A stretch of 64,000 bases of DNA, taken from Brachypodium distachyon. Its lineage: Eukaryota; Streptophyta; Magnoliopsida; Poales; Poaceae. Positions 47,447 to 60,186 of the stretch are shown piece after piece; the first letter of the stretch is position 1; each line of letters begins with the position of its first letter. The notes under the pieces are model-generated. The model searched no databases and was not told the DNA's origin. It saw only the letters and a program-made list of their open reading frames with translations. A program made the translations under genes and the position numbers. The stretch spans positions 25,659,001-25,723,000 of the forward strand of contig NC_016131.3 of assembly GCF_000005505.3 (NCBI RefSeq). Reading direction: 5' to 3'.

Positions 47447-47999
47447 CGGTAGTTCCACCACTTCGCCGGCTCGTCTTTTGGGCTTGAGCTGCCATTGCTG
47501 GGCCATGCGATATTGTGAGCTGAACAGTCTTCTCCTGGCTTCCGACTTTCGAGGCCCATTTAATGAGATTTGGGCCAAATGGACGAAACTACACAGCGGC
47601 GTGGCCCACTTAAACACAACGAGCGGCGGCTTCCGTATGTCCGTGTGAACGCCCTGCGTGCGCCAGCTCCTGCTTGCTTCGCGTGCTCCCTCGCCTGCGA
47701 CGTCCCTACCACAGCCAAAACAAGAAGCAACTAGGCTAGACACGGCCCAAACAGAGGCTTCTCTTCCAACCGACTGCTGAGCCCAAACAGCAACTTCTCT
47801 TTTCAATTTCTTCCAATGCGGCTGTTGGGGTCAAGCAATCATTTTTTTTCCTCTCAAAAAAAAATCCCGTTTCTTTTTTATGCGGTGCACTTGTGAATTC
47901 CTTCGATGAAAATGAGCATCATTGGTTAGTTTTTCTTCTTTTGCTGCAATTGCTTCTCAAAGACAACAATAGTATGTAAGCTTTCGTTTCTGGATCCCA
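47447..47999. other. spacer, nothing recognised
   Basis: Mixed composition; the open frame across 47393-47806 has no recognisable motif. Confidence 0.3.
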
Positions 48000-49240
48000 T
48001 CTTACCAATTTATTCTTACCTACTTGTCAGATTAACTGAGCCTACTTGTCAGGTTAACCGTGCATACGATTTATCAACACCAACTTGCCAAGTTATCCAC
48101 ACCCCCTTGTTGGATTAACTGTGCCTATTTGCCAGGTTATCTACACCTATTTACCGGCTTCTCTCCAATTACTTGCTACGTTATCCACACCTACTTACCC
48201 GGTTAATTGTGCCTACTTGACAGGTTAACCGTGCATAATTGCCGGTTATCCACACACATATTTGCCAAGTTACTTGTTTCTAGAGTACTTGCTAAGTTAA
48301 TTGTGTCTAATTGTCCATTTATCATGCCCACTTGCCGGGTTATACGTACCTAATTGCCAGATTATCCACACCTACTTGCCGGATTAATTGTGACTACTTG
48401 CCACGTTAATTGTGCATATCGCCGGTTTATCCACACATACTTGCCAAGTTATTTGTTTCTACTTCCCAAGTTAATTGTGCCTAATTGCCAATTTATGGAG
48501 CCTACTTGTCAGGTTATACGGATCTATTTACCAGATTATCCACACGTACTTGCCGGGTTAACTGTGCCTACTTACCAGGTTAATTGTTCATAATTGCCGG
48601 TTTATCCACACATACTTGCCAAGTTACTTGTTTCTACTTGCCAAGTTAATTGTGCCTAGTTGCCAATTTATCGAGCCTACTTGCCAGGTTATACGCACCT
48701 ACTTGCCAGATTATCCACACCTACTTGCCGAGTTAACTGTGCATACTTGCCAAGTTAATTTTGCTTAATTGTCAGTTTATCCACACCAACTTGTTAGGCA
48801 GGGGCGAAGCCAGAAAAAATACATCATTGGGGCCACTCTTTAAAATTTACCGGTGGCATTGCATATTATTATTATGAGCGTTTCTCTATTTTCAAGAAGG
48901 ATTAGCAAGAAGTCATCGGTGTCATTTGACATCAGTGCTTACGTGCTAGCTTTGCCCCTGTTGTTAGATATCCACAACTAATTGTCAGGTTATCACACCA
49001 ATTTTTAGGTTAACTGTGCCTATATACTTGCCAAATTAATTGTGCATAATTGCGATTTATGCACACATGCTTGCCAGGTTAGTACCATGTACTTGCCAAG
49101 TTAATTGTGCCCGATTGCCAATTTATCTATGCTTACTTACCAGTTTTTTCACACCTACTTGTCAGGTTAATTATGTATAATAGCTGGTTTATCCATTTAT
49201 AATTGACAGGTTAACTATTGCATACTCGTCAGATTAAATT
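48000..49240. repeat. 22-bp minisatellite with ~178-bp higher-order period
   Basis: Variants of CTACTTGCCAGGTTAAYTGTGC recur roughly every 22 bases for over 1 kb. A higher-order pattern is visible: GCCGGTTTATCCACACATAC and its near copy start at 48241, 48421 and 48596, spacings of 180 and 175. Stop codons occur in all frames read, so it is non-coding. Confidence 0.85.
48799..48960. mobile_element. 162-bp hAT-type MITE inserted in the minisatellite
   Basis: Ends CAGGGGCGAAGCCAG and CTAGCTTTGCCCCTG are inverted copies. The element is flanked by an 8-bp duplication, TTGTTAGG at 48791-48798 and TTGTTAGA at 48961-48968. An 8-bp duplication and CAGGGGC ends are hallmarks of hAT elements. Confidence 0.85.
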
Positions 49241-49595
49241 TCTATCAATCTTATGAATACACTCATTTCCATCTATTTTATTCAGTACAAAACAACTAGG
49301 TAGCCATCTCCCACCTCCCTCTCCTCCCTGAAGTTGCAATGGCAATGTCTCTCACTCTCGCTCACTCGTAGGTGGATACACGAAGAGGAAAACACAAGAG
49401 ATTTGCGCAGCGTGCAACCGTCCGCTGCTTTTCCATTTCATTCCTTTTATTCTTCAGTACATGTCGTAACAGAAACACAACGACTAGCCCACTTCGTCCC
49501 ACTATTGTCGCGCCATCCCACGATCGAAACTCAGTGAGCTCCAACTAACAAACGTAAAGGAGATAACTACGAGCCATAACGTTACATAGTATGGC
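49241..49595. other. spacer left of the copia element, nothing recognised
   Basis: Moderately AT-rich with no coding signal on either strand. Confidence 0.3.
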
Positions 49596-49698
49596 TGAAA
49601 TAGTCCACGGGCGGACAAGTTATTAGCTGAAGAAAACGCTATCTGCTAACAGAAAAACTGCAGTACCGGATAAATAGCTGAACGAGATTAACACTACA
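49596..49698 (-). repeat. 3' LTR of the minus-strand copia element
   Basis: 103 bp; on the minus strand TGTAGTGTTAATC to GACTATTTCA. Identical to the other LTR over about 86 bases. Confidence 0.8.
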
Positions 49699-49717
49699 TT
49701 TCACCCCCTTAAGCTCG

Positions 49718-52700
49718 TTACCCGGCATTGATGCTGACCTCCTGAACGCCCAGCTTCTAACACATCTCGATGAACTTGACTCACCCGAGAGCTTTGGTCA
49801 GAATATCAGCAACTTGGCCATCGGTGCCAACATGATCGATGTCCATTCTTCCATCCTCAATGCATTCTCTGATGTAGTGGAACTTAGTATCAATGTGCTT
49901 ACTTCTTCCATGCTGCACCAGATTCTTGCAAAGAGCAATGGCAGATTTGTTGTCCACACAAAGTTTGAAGTTTGGCTGACTTTCACCAGTGATTTCTTCC
50001 ATCAACCGAGCCAGCCAAACACCCTAACACGCCGCAGCCGCTGCTGCCACATACTCAGCCTCGTAGGAAGACAATGCTACAATCTTCTGCTTCTGCGATG
50101 ACCAAGAAATGATGCTGCTCCCCAAGAAAAATGCAATGCCGGAGGTGCTCTTCCGGTCATCAACATCACCGGCAAGGTCGCTATCACTGTAACCTGACAA
50201 AATGTCAGTACCTCCCGGCTTGTAACAACACCCATATCTCAGCGTACCTTTGATATATCTGAGAATTTGTTTGGTCGCTGCCCAGTGTTGCACTGTTGGT
50301 GATTCCATGAAGCGACTGGCTATCCCCACAGCATAGGAGATGTCGGGTCTTGTGTTCACCAGGTATCTGAGGCTACCAATTACACTTCTGTACCTTGTAG
50401 CATCGAACGGCGCACTGTTGTCATTCTTGCTTAGATGCAGCCGATTCTCCATGGGAGTGTGGCTAGCATTGCAACTCCCCATACCTGTTGTCTCAAGAAT
50501 TTTTGCTGCATATGAAGCTTGGGACAGAGTTATTTCTCCTCCCTTTTGCTGCACCTCAATGCCAAGATAGTAACTTAACAGCCCGAGATCAGTCATTCTG
50601 AACATCTGCTGCATCTGATCCTTGAACATAGCAATGTCCTGGCTGCTAACACCTGTGATGACCAAATCATCAACATATACTCCTATCAACAGAGCTGAAT
50701 CCCCTTCTCCTCTCCTGTAAACAGCGTGCTCAAGCACACATCTGGTGAAGCCAAGAAAAGTGAGAGAGCTGTCGAGCTTTGAGTACCATGCTCGTGGTGC
50801 TTGCTGCAAGCCGTACAATGCCTTTCGGAGCTTCAGAAAGTTGTTGACAGATGCTTCATCACTGAACCCCGGTGGCTGTTGTACAAAGACGTCTTCAGTT
50901 AATTCCCCATTCAAGAAAGCTGACTTCACATCCATGTGATGGATTGACCAGCCTTTGTGCGCTGCAATGGCAAGTAGCAGGCGCACCGATTCCATCTTGG
51001 CAACAGGGGAAAAAACCTCTTCAAAATCAATGCCTTGGCGCTGAGCGTAGCCCTTGGCAACGAGACGTGCTTTGTGTTTTATGGTCTGCCCATTTGGATC
51101 CTTCTTCACTTTGAATACCCATTTGAGCCCAATGGCCTTGTAACCAGCATGAAGATCTGCAGCCACCCATGTGTTGTTCTCTTAAATCGAGCGCATCTCT
51201 TCTTCCATAGCCGCATGCCAGGAAGAATTGTGCAGAGCCTCGGTTACACTTTCGGGTTCTTCAGAAGCCAGCATGCAAACATCTTCACCATCTGCATCTG
51301 GATCTTTATCAAGCTGAGCAAACACATCATCGAGGCGCTTGTAGCGCAGCGGAGTGACATCGGTGTCCACTGCCTCTCTGTCAATTTCTGACGGCAGAGT
51401 TGCCCACTTGCCCGGCCGCTGAGTTGCTGCAGCAGGAGACGCTGGAACTGCAGAAGTGTCTTTTGTCGGATTTGCTACAGTGTCCGTCTGAGGGTCAGCT
51501 TCAGCACTTGAGACGGGCGCCGTTGCCGGATCAGCTACAGGCGTTGCAGCGACCGGCGTAGTCGACGTCGTGGGTGTCGTGGACGTAGTGGCGGTGGAGT
51601 ATACCACTGTGAACGAGCTTGGCGGCGTTGGAGCGGCGCCGGACACCGTCCAGTCCCATGGCCGTGCCTCCTCAAAGATGACGTCGCGAGACACCATCAG
51701 CTTCTTGCCCACAGGGTCATATACCCTGTACGCTTTGGCACCAGCTTCGTAGCCCACGAACACCCCTGCAATGGAGCGATCTAACAGCTTGTTGATCCCG
51801 GGCCCTAGCTTCTTCACATGTGCACGGCAACCGAAAGTACGAAAATGACTAACATTCGGCTTCTTACCATGCCACATCTCATACGGAGTTGCACCAGCGA
51901 GGCTCCTGGACGGCGCACGGTTCAAGATGTATACAGCCGTCTTCACCTCCTCCGCCCAGAATGTGCCCGGCATCGACATTGACTTGAGCAGGCACCTGGC
52001 CATCTTGATGACGGTCTGGTTCCTTCCCTCCACGACTCTGTTCTGCTGTGGAGTGTATGGAGCGGTGGTGTTGTGCTTGATGCCGTGTTCCTTGCAGAAA
52101 TCAACGAACTCGCCGGAGTTGAACTCCCCTCCATGGTCAGACCGGAACGCCAGCAGCTTGCAGCTGCGCTCCGCTTCTGCCATGGCTTTCACCTTCTTGA
52201 AGTAGCGAAGGGCCTCGTCTTTGGTGCGCAGCAGCTCCACCCACATGAACCGTGAGTGGTCATCCACTATGAGGAGGAAGTACTTGTTCCCAGCAGCAGT
52301 GGCCGGAGTGGCCCGCATAGATCGGTGTGCACCAGGTCGAGTACCTTCTGTGCACGAAATGCAGAAGCCTGTGGGAACGGAGATCGGTGCTGCTTGCCCA
52401 ATGCACATCCGTCGCAGAACTGCCCAATATGATCGATCTCAGGGAGGCCGCGTGCCATCTGCTTCACTGAGAGCGCGTGCAACGCCCTGAAGTGCAGGTG
52501 GCCGTAGCGCCCGTGCCACAGCCATGCCGCGTCCGATCCTTGCGCCAATAGACAGACCGGCTCGGCTAGGGTTAGATCAAGCCAGTATAGCTGATTTTTT
52601 GCCCTCAGGACGTGCGCCAGCAGGACCTCCTCCGGATCCCAGATATTGAGCATCCCGCGGTGGATCAAGATCTTGCAGCCATTCTCGTCCGGCTGTCCAC

Positions 52701-54069
52701 AGGAAACAATATTCGATCGTAACCTGGGAATATAGTATACCTCTGACAAGATCCTTTGGTCGCCGGACGAACACCTGAAGAGAACGGTGCCTTTGCCGCG
52801 AATGTCCACAAGTGAACCATCCCCGAACTTCACTTTCCCATGGACAGACTCGTCGAGCGTCGTGAAAACGCCCTTGTCACTGGTCATGTGGCTCGTGGCT
52901 CCTGTGTCCGCGTACCAGACACCGACACCGGCACTGGCGTACACAGGAACCACTTTCTCCTCGTTCAAGAACACTGCCGGCATGGAGTCGTCAACCGGCG
53001 CCTCCAGTTCACAGACGCGCGCCATCAGGGGCGCCGGCTCATGGTCCTCGGCGGCGGCGGTCAGGTTGACCTGCTCGCCCTTCAGCTTCTCATCGCGAGC
53101 CTTTTTCCGGCACTCGGCTGCCCAGTGGCCGGGCTTGCCGCAGTACCGGCAGCTCCCCTTCTTCTTCTCGCCGGATCCACCGGCGTTGCCACCACCAGAT
53201 TTCTCTGTGGCGACGGGGGACTTGGCCTTCACAAGGGACTTGCCCTTCTTGTCGCCTGAGCCACCGGAGTTAGACCCGCGACTGTGTTGGTGCCACTCCT
53301 CCTCTGTGAGCAGCAATTTGCTGCCCACCTCAGGCTCTGGATCGAGCCTGTCCTCTGTGGCGGAGAGCCGGCCCGAGAGCTCCTCTATGGACATGTTGGA
53401 GAAGTCGAGGCATGATTCCATCGCCACGGCAACCGGCTTGATTCTTACCGGCACCGAACGCAGCAGCATCTTCACCGCCTTCTCCTCCGTGATGTCGTCA
53501 CCAACCTGCTGCAGGTCAGTCACAATTCCAGTCAGCCGGAGCACGAAGTCTTCGATCGACTCGCCGCTCTTGAACGCTAGGTTCTCATACTCCTTGCGCA
53601 GCTTCTGGGCCTTTGCCTTGCGGACGCGCTCGACGCCGGCGCGCATCAGCTTGATGGCGTCCCAGGCTTCTTGCGCGTTGTCCTTGGCCGCGATCACGCG
53701 CATCATGTCGAGCGGCACCGAGCGCAGGATGACGGCGAACGCCTGCCGCTCCTGCCGCCTCGACGTCTCCAGGCCTTCGACCGCCTCCCAGAGCCCATCG
53801 CCCTGGAGTTGGACGCGCATAAGGATGGCCCAATCCGCGTAGTTGGTGCGCATCAACATGGGGAACGTCATGGCGCTGCCGCTGCTCACCTCGCGCACCA
53901 CCTCCTGCTGCCGCACGACGACTTGTGTGTCGCGTCGTCTCCCGTGGCTCCGGCCATGGCTCAACGTGCGCGAGCGCGGCGGAGTCACAGACCGGGATGC
54001 GACATGACGAGCTATCACCAGAACCAGATCGAGCTTTGATCTGGTTCTTGTGCTCGCCGGTCGTTGCAT
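49718..54069 (-). pseudogene. copia gag-pol polyprotein, frameshifted and with four stops
   Basis: ATG 54069 is the first start downstream of the LTR. Gag includes MLMRTNYADWAILMRVQLQG and a zinc knuckle CRYCGKPGHWAAEC. The protease has WYADTGATSHM. The integrase follows a Cys/His region (WHGRYGHLHF...FCDGC) and has the D, D, E core with YTPQQNRVVEGRNQT. RT has VYVDDLVI and the RNase H DNKSAIAL. Lesions: a small deletion near 52304 (frame change between integrase Zn region and core), TAA at 51184-51182, TAG at 50026-50024, TGA at 49783-49781 and one more TGA-side stop just after. Apart from these the frame is open, so decay is recent compared with the gypsy copy. Confidence 0.85.
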
Positions 54070-54093
54070 GCTGGAGGAGAGCGAGTCGCATGC

Positions 54094-54196
54094 TGAAACA
54101 GTCCACATACGGACAAGTTATTAGCTGAAGAAAACGCTATCTGCTAACAGAAAAACTGCAGTACCGGATAAATAGCTGAACGAGATTAACACTACA
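54094..54196 (-). repeat. 5' LTR of the minus-strand copia element
   Basis: 103 bp; on the minus strand TGTAGTGTTAATC to GACTGTTTCA. ATTTATC is the only TATA-like string inside. Confidence 0.8.
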
Positions 54197-55519
54197 CTCC
54201 CAATATCCCTCGACACCAACCTGCCATCATCACTACATGCAAATTCCTCCAAAAAATGCATTTGTCTCAATTACAAATTTTTATCACCAAAACCATCACC
54301 TCCCAGTAACTACTTCGGCCAAAAAAAAAAAAGGTTCTAGCAGCCATCTGAGACAACCTGATCACTCCACAACAAAACAATACCCTGCAGCAAGTACTAC
54401 GTCGTGTGTGTTTTGTTCATGGTAAGAAGCAACGCCTAGACATTGATAAGAAGGGGTTAATTAGTTGTGTGTTGGCCCAGCCCATGGCTTTCAGACATGC
54501 GAACTTGCAAAAAGTATTGATCAGGGCTTCAAGGAGCTTAGCAATTGGAAGTGCAAGGCGCCGAGGCGTCAGTGCATATCATCTGACGAAGTAGGCCATT
54601 GAGGTGAGAGGCCAAAACTAACCAAATCAAATTGCAGGCTAGGAACAGATCAAGCGCCGAAGCAAAGCGGAACACATCAGCGGGAGCAAGCAAGACAAAA
54701 CATCCACGACTCCACAGCCCCGTCCAGCGCTGCCCGGCCGCTACCCCACCGCCGCCTGCCTCCGCGCCACCACGTGCCCGGCCATGGCCCCACCCAGCGC
54801 CGCCCCGTCGCTACCTCGCCGCCACCGTCCGTGGCCTCGGCTGTCCTTCAGGTGGGCGCTCTGGGATCTGCCGGACACTGCTGAGAGGAAAATGGGAAGG
54901 CTGAGGGAGAGAGATGGAATAAAAAAGGGACAGAGAGAAGGGGTCGCCGGGTCGGGTCGTCCGGAGATCGATTCGTCCAATCGGACGGTGCGGACGGCGC
55001 CGCTGCCTAAGACCAGACTGGGCACGTGCCCCACTTAGAAAATACGTATTTTAAAAATTAAGTTAACAGAGAAATATATTTATTTTTGCTTTTAATTTTT
55101 GCACGGAGCGAAAAAAATTATATGCCAACACATGAGTTAGATTAAGGAGAGAAAAGAAGACTGGACGCCAGTATTTATAATTCGGTTCAATTACCCAATA
55201 AGAAATAGTACACCTTTTATAACCATTTTTTTCTCTCATTCCATCTGTAATACTAAGCAGAGCACAAACCTGACACCAAGCCTAACAATTTACTAAAAAG
55301 ATTACACTAGATTAAGACCCTCAACTTAAAATGATTTCGACGTTTCGCCACTCCGCATCTGTCTGCTGCAATTGAAACTTTGCCTGCGGAGGAGAAGGGT
55401 GTTGTAAAGAGAATCCGATGGATCATTTTTCCTTGGGATCAAGATGTGGCAGAAGAGCATCCGATGGGTCATTTTTCCTTGGGATCAAGATGTGGCAGAA
55501 GAGAATCCGAGGCTTTCTT
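54197..55519. other. spacer between the copia element and the TFB2 copy
   Basis: A GC-rich block at about 54640-55030 has open frames on both strands (90 and 97 codons) without recognisable motifs. The rest is AT-rich. A 46-bp tandem duplication lies at 55413-55504, just past the TFB2 stop codon. Confidence 0.35.
55413..55504. repeat. 46-bp direct tandem duplication downstream of TFB2
   Basis: ATCCGATGG followed by TCATTTTTCCTTGGGATCAA starts at 55413 and again at 55459, with a third partial start at 55505. The two copies differ at only two or so positions, so the duplication is young. Confidence 0.8.
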
Positions 55520-56828
55520 TCATCTTTGCCTGCGAAGGAACTCCCGCATCTCTTGGTGGAACTCTACTCGTACTATCAATCTCATCTTCTTCGAGTCCTC
55601 CCATAGCAAAAAACCGTTATCCCTTGCAAGATCGCAGCATTGCTCAAACAAGTCCTGCACAAGGAAGCGGCGCCCAAGTATATGTTTATATTTCGCGCTA
55701 AAACAAGAACAGAGGGACATGGCAATTGAAGAAACTGCCCGACTTTGATGGTTAAAGGGTTCACCTTGCTCGGAAAATCTTCGTATACATGTGACAGGAC
55801 CATGTCAACCCTGTTTCGATCGGTCTCCCACAACCTAATCTGTATCAGATAATTAGGGTACTCTATTTTATGTCACTGGAACTGATGATCCTGGTTGATG
55901 AGGGATAGATTGCTGCTTGCTTACCTGATCTGTAACATTCTCTGGCACCACAGGTATTTTGTCGGCTACGCGGGGTGGGCGTTTTGCTTAAGGAATGAAA
56001 TTATCTGACAAAAACAAAAAAAGGCATAAGTATGTTTCTCTATGCAAGGAATCGTGTAGAAATGTATAATTAAGATAATACCTGTTCAGCAGTGATCCCA
56101 TTATCAAAAGCACCATAAAGACTTTCTTTTGTAATAGCTCCCACGATGAGGTTTGGAAGTTGATACTCCACCCTAAGAAAACATATCTTGAAGCATTCAA
56201 CAAAGATTGAAAATTGACAGCACGTGAAGTAAAATATAAAAAACGTATAGTAAACAACCACAAAATAGCATTAACCGCTAAGAAGGTACACATGTAAGAC
56301 CTTCAACACCAGCATTCCCATTTCTATGTGTGAAACCTCAAATCAATGCTCAGTGTGGGTGCAAAGGAGATCCACCTTGCTAACTGCAGAGCTCTCCCTC
56401 CAGAACATGGCATAGTGTGAATACTGACAAAATAAAACTAGCAGTAGGCAACTGGCAAGTGGCAACAATCCTTTAAGATGTGGAGGGTTAAAATAACTAG
56501 ATTTACAAGCAGGCTACAGCTCCATAATTCTGAAGAGTTCTGCATCTTGAACATCCACAGATAGTTAGGTTAATAAATTAATAGACAGTCATGTTCTTAT
56601 CAACCTAATCATCACTGACACGCTATACTGTTGCTGTGTTTTGTACCCCCTGGATGAAGGATTGAACTCCACTAGGAAGGATGGCATTGCTTAGCCTATT
56701 CAGTCATGAGAAAGGTATCTAACAAAGATCAACAACGAGTTCCTGAGTGAATAAACAGGTGACCAGGGACCAGTAGTATCAGAATCATCCAAATAACTAA
56801 ACGCGTGTAACAAAATGCGACTCAACAT

Positions 56829-56965
56829 AGGCTGCGTTCTTTTCGGCTTCCAGGACCGGTTTCTCCGAGAAGCTGCCTTCCCCCAGCTTCCTGGAGAAGC
56901 AGCCCCCCCAAATTTGTTTAGACTTCCAAACTAGTTTAGCCTAAACTAATTTGGAAGCCTAACTA
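56829..56965. mobile_element. truncated copy of the TTCGGC-ended MITE in a TFB2 intron
   Basis: GGCTGCGTTCTTTTCGGCTT followed by AGCTTCCTGGAGAAGCAGC and AACTAGTTTAGCCTAAACTA resembles the left half and middle of the element at 34120-34330. No right terminal repeat is found. Confidence 0.45.
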
Positions 56966-59859
56966 GAAAAAAATGGGCAAGTATAGAGCCTCTTAAGTGC
57001 ACAACCAAAAAAAGCAGTCGCCTCTTTGCATACCAAACATTTACCATGTTGATAAACAAGAGCAAGGAGGAAGGTGCAATAGGAATTTCCAAGCAGTAGC
57101 AAAAATGTAAAAGATGACAGAGGGCTGAGCTAGGTGCACTCATCTGACACCTCACATACCTTGAAAAAAGGCGTAGAATTTCACAGTGCAATCTGGAAGC
57201 AGAGTATGCATATAACCTAAAGTTTGTCTCCACAACCACAATACCCTGCCAATATAATATCCTACAGTATCAACTATTAGGTGGAAAGGTTATCATCTTC
57301 ATCAAATGTTGCTTAGGCGATAACAAGGTGGATGTTATGAAGAACATCTGAAGAGCTAAAACTGCATAGCAAAGGAGAAGATGTCATGAAACCTCTTTGC
57401 TGGCAGATGAATCTGACAAGCTCGATGAGAGGTTTGTGGCCAATTTTGTAGGTATGAACCAGCTATCTTTCCGACCCTGTTATTGAACTATTTGAAATTC
57501 ATATTCACCAAGTTGATCAGGGAAAAAAACTAAATCAAAACTTATACCTGCTGCACTTTGACTAACCCCAGCTCCGCCAGATCTCTAATAGCAATTCTTT
57601 GGACATCAGTCAGAGTATTGAAGCTATAAGCCTGAAGAACGAACAAAAGAGACAGAAAAAACTGGTGGTTAAGTTTTAAACAACGTACCAGGCATTAAAA
57701 TCTGAACACAAAAAACATATACAGAATCAATTTAATCTGATCACTGTAGTCCTATAGCCCCTTAACTTCTTCTAAGCTGTGGAATTATGTTACTTTCTTA
57801 AACATTTTAACCAGGCAAAAAAAGGCCAGTGTTCTGGCCCTGTCTTGTTAGAGGAGTAGACCAGAACAAATACAACAATACTTTGAAGAAGATGTTGATG
57901 TAAAAATTAGGATTTTAATTATCAAACGAGACAAAGATTGAATAACTTTTGACTTCTGAATGGTTCTTAACATGATCTAGTAGAAGAATGTTTTACTTTA
58001 CCGCTCCCAATGTATGAAAACTAAGTTCCAAGAGAAATGATATCAACTCCGTAGGGTCTACTCCACGTTCCTGTTCAATAGTAATATAAATAGTCAGCAC
58101 AAAAAAAAATGATGTCCAATCAGAATTGCACGACACAAATACCTCTGCTGATGAAATGTATTCTCGCATTATGTACCAAAGTTGTACATTTGTCTCCATC
58201 AGCTGGTTAAATAGAAAAGAGTGAGAACCGAAGATGGAAATCTATCAGATAACTGGATAAACCGACACAGCCAAGAACACACCAGAAACTGGAAGCCATT
58301 CTCACTTAACTTTGGAGCGTCACCATCCCTGTAAAACGTTTTAAATTAGGAACTCTTTAGGTTGGAATTATTGCTTACAGATTCAGTGGAGTAAATATAT
58401 AAAATATAGCTAGAGAATGTTTGCTAGTTTAGAACCTCTAGAACTACAGAAATCATCAAATCATAACCTCTAGAACAACAGATTCAGTGGAGTAATAAAT
58501 ATATAAAATATAGCTAGAGGGGAGAGGATATACAGCAGAAAACAGAACTACAGAAATGAACTCTTGAAGTTCACCATGGGAACTAAGACATCAAACATGA
58601 TTTACAAATATCTAAATTATAAAATCTCAAACTGCTAAACTGAATGAATTGTTAGTGCCACCAGTTAATCCCTTTTTAGAACCAGACAAAATAAACCAGA
58701 CAACCAAAGTACCAAACGACAGCAAGAACAATTTGTTGTAGCCCACAGCATCTTGAATTTACAACTAGTTTGGTTACGATATTACTATACAGACACTGCT
58801 ACCAGATATAATATCTAATTGTACAAGCAATTGAAAGAGCTAAACTTTACATGCTATTGTATTGAAATGAAAATTGGCTCTACTTTTTATACACAACTCA
58901 CTGTTAAAGCAAGGGGGTAATTAGGTTAAACCTTGAACTCAGAAGACCTCGCTGAAATGTTTTCATCATAGACGAGCTGAAACTTGTCCCTCTCTCAACT
59001 TGAGATGAGTTTATCAATTGCAGCAAAAAGCACTGTTTTGGAATAAAACAGAACAATGGCTATAAGCCTTTGCTAGGGGCAGTAAGCATGAAGTCATCCA
59101 ACTGTTCGAACAGTGTGGTCCCATGAGCAGAAATATAACAACAATGATGTAACAGAAAATATACATCGGAAACATAAGTGAGTTAAGCTGTCGTTCTAAC
59201 CTCCCATTGCTCAAGGGCATAGTTTTCTAGTTCTGTTAGTGTGGGCAATCTGCCAGTGACACTTGATGGTATCGGTTCCCTTGGTAAACTTCCACTGTGC
59301 CAAATAAAATAAATATAACTGGGATTTGACCAAATTATATAATAAGTTCATATGCACAACTGAGGAACTAGAACAAAAGACAGAGCAGTAAATCTTGAGC
59401 AGTACCACTAGCTGATCAGGCTAGAATTTTTATGAATAAAAGAAACAACCATGTCAATGTAGAAAAAGACAATTATATTTTCATCCCAAAAGCATCAGGT
59501 TTTAATTTTGTATTTCTTGTGTATAATTCACTGGAAGTTTGAGAACTATTTTCCAAAAGACAACATCACACGAATCCTTTCAGCTTTTTCACTGGGATGT
59601 CTGCAGTGCACGTGGCAACATTCTAAGATACTTTAAAATAAATAAAGCACATGATGACACCATCAGAACAGTTTGAAAAAGCTGCAATTAGCTCAAATAG
59701 AACAAATGATTTTCCTTGTTGTTGTCAACAAAAGTAGTTCGGAAAAACTTACCCGTCAACCAAGTACTTCTGCATGTTTCCCTGGAACTTATCATTCATC
59801 TTGTAGCTCACCTCTTTTCTTCTGTATATACAGTGAAACCAAGTGAACTTGAAATTAGA

Positions 59860-59987
59860 TACTCTCTCCGTCCAACAAAGGATGTCTCAACTTTGTCCAA
59901 ATTTGAATGCATCTATACACTAAGTCATGTCTAGACACGTCCAAATTTTGACAAACTTAAGACATCTTTTGTTGGACGGAGGAAGTA
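59860..59987. mobile_element. Stowaway-type MITE in a TFB2 intron
   Basis: 128 bases from TACTCTCTCCGTCCAACAAA to TTTGTTGGACGGAGGAAGTA, inverted copies, flanked by TA. Confidence 0.75.
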
Positions 59988-60095
59988 CTTCATTCTGCCT
60001 ATACATGTGCATATTGACAGGAGACCTATAATGTCAAGGCAAAAGGTATGTCCACTGAAAAACTATGGGGTACGAGTGCAAGATAGTGTTTACTG

Positions 60096-60186
60096 CTCCC
60101 TCCGATCCATAAAAAGTGTCGCCCATTTGTACTAAGTACAAATTTTGTACTAAGTGGGCGACACTTTTTATGGATAGGAGGGAGTA
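60096..60186. mobile_element. Stowaway-type MITE, near-perfect hairpin
   Basis: Arms CCATAAAAAGTGTCGCCCA and TGGGCGACACTTTTTATGG are exact inverted copies, extended by CTCCCTCC and GGAGGGAG, with a short loop. It sits in the same TFB2 intron as the copy at 59860. Confidence 0.8.

Larger units (their letters stand above)
49596..54196 (-). mobile_element. Ty1/copia retrotransposon with 103-bp LTRs
   Basis: On the minus strand the order is LTR, gag, protease, integrase, RT, RNase H, polypurine tract, LTR, the copia order (integrase before RT). Both LTRs are 103 bp (54094-54196 and 49596-49698) and differ at 4 positions, all in the outermost 17 bases. The polypurine tract TTAAGGGGGTGAAA is at 49712-49699 on the minus strand. 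No 5-bp target duplication is visible (ATGGC on the left, CTCCC on the right), and no standard initiator-Met primer binding site follows the 5' LTR. Confidence 0.85.

Noticed and set aside
48000..49240. CRISPR-like array
   Set aside because: Units are contiguous and diverged with no unique spacers; this is a plant minisatellite.
54640..55034. Open frames of 90-97 codons in a GC-rich block as a gene
   Set aside because: Both strands are equally open and no motif or splice structure is visible.
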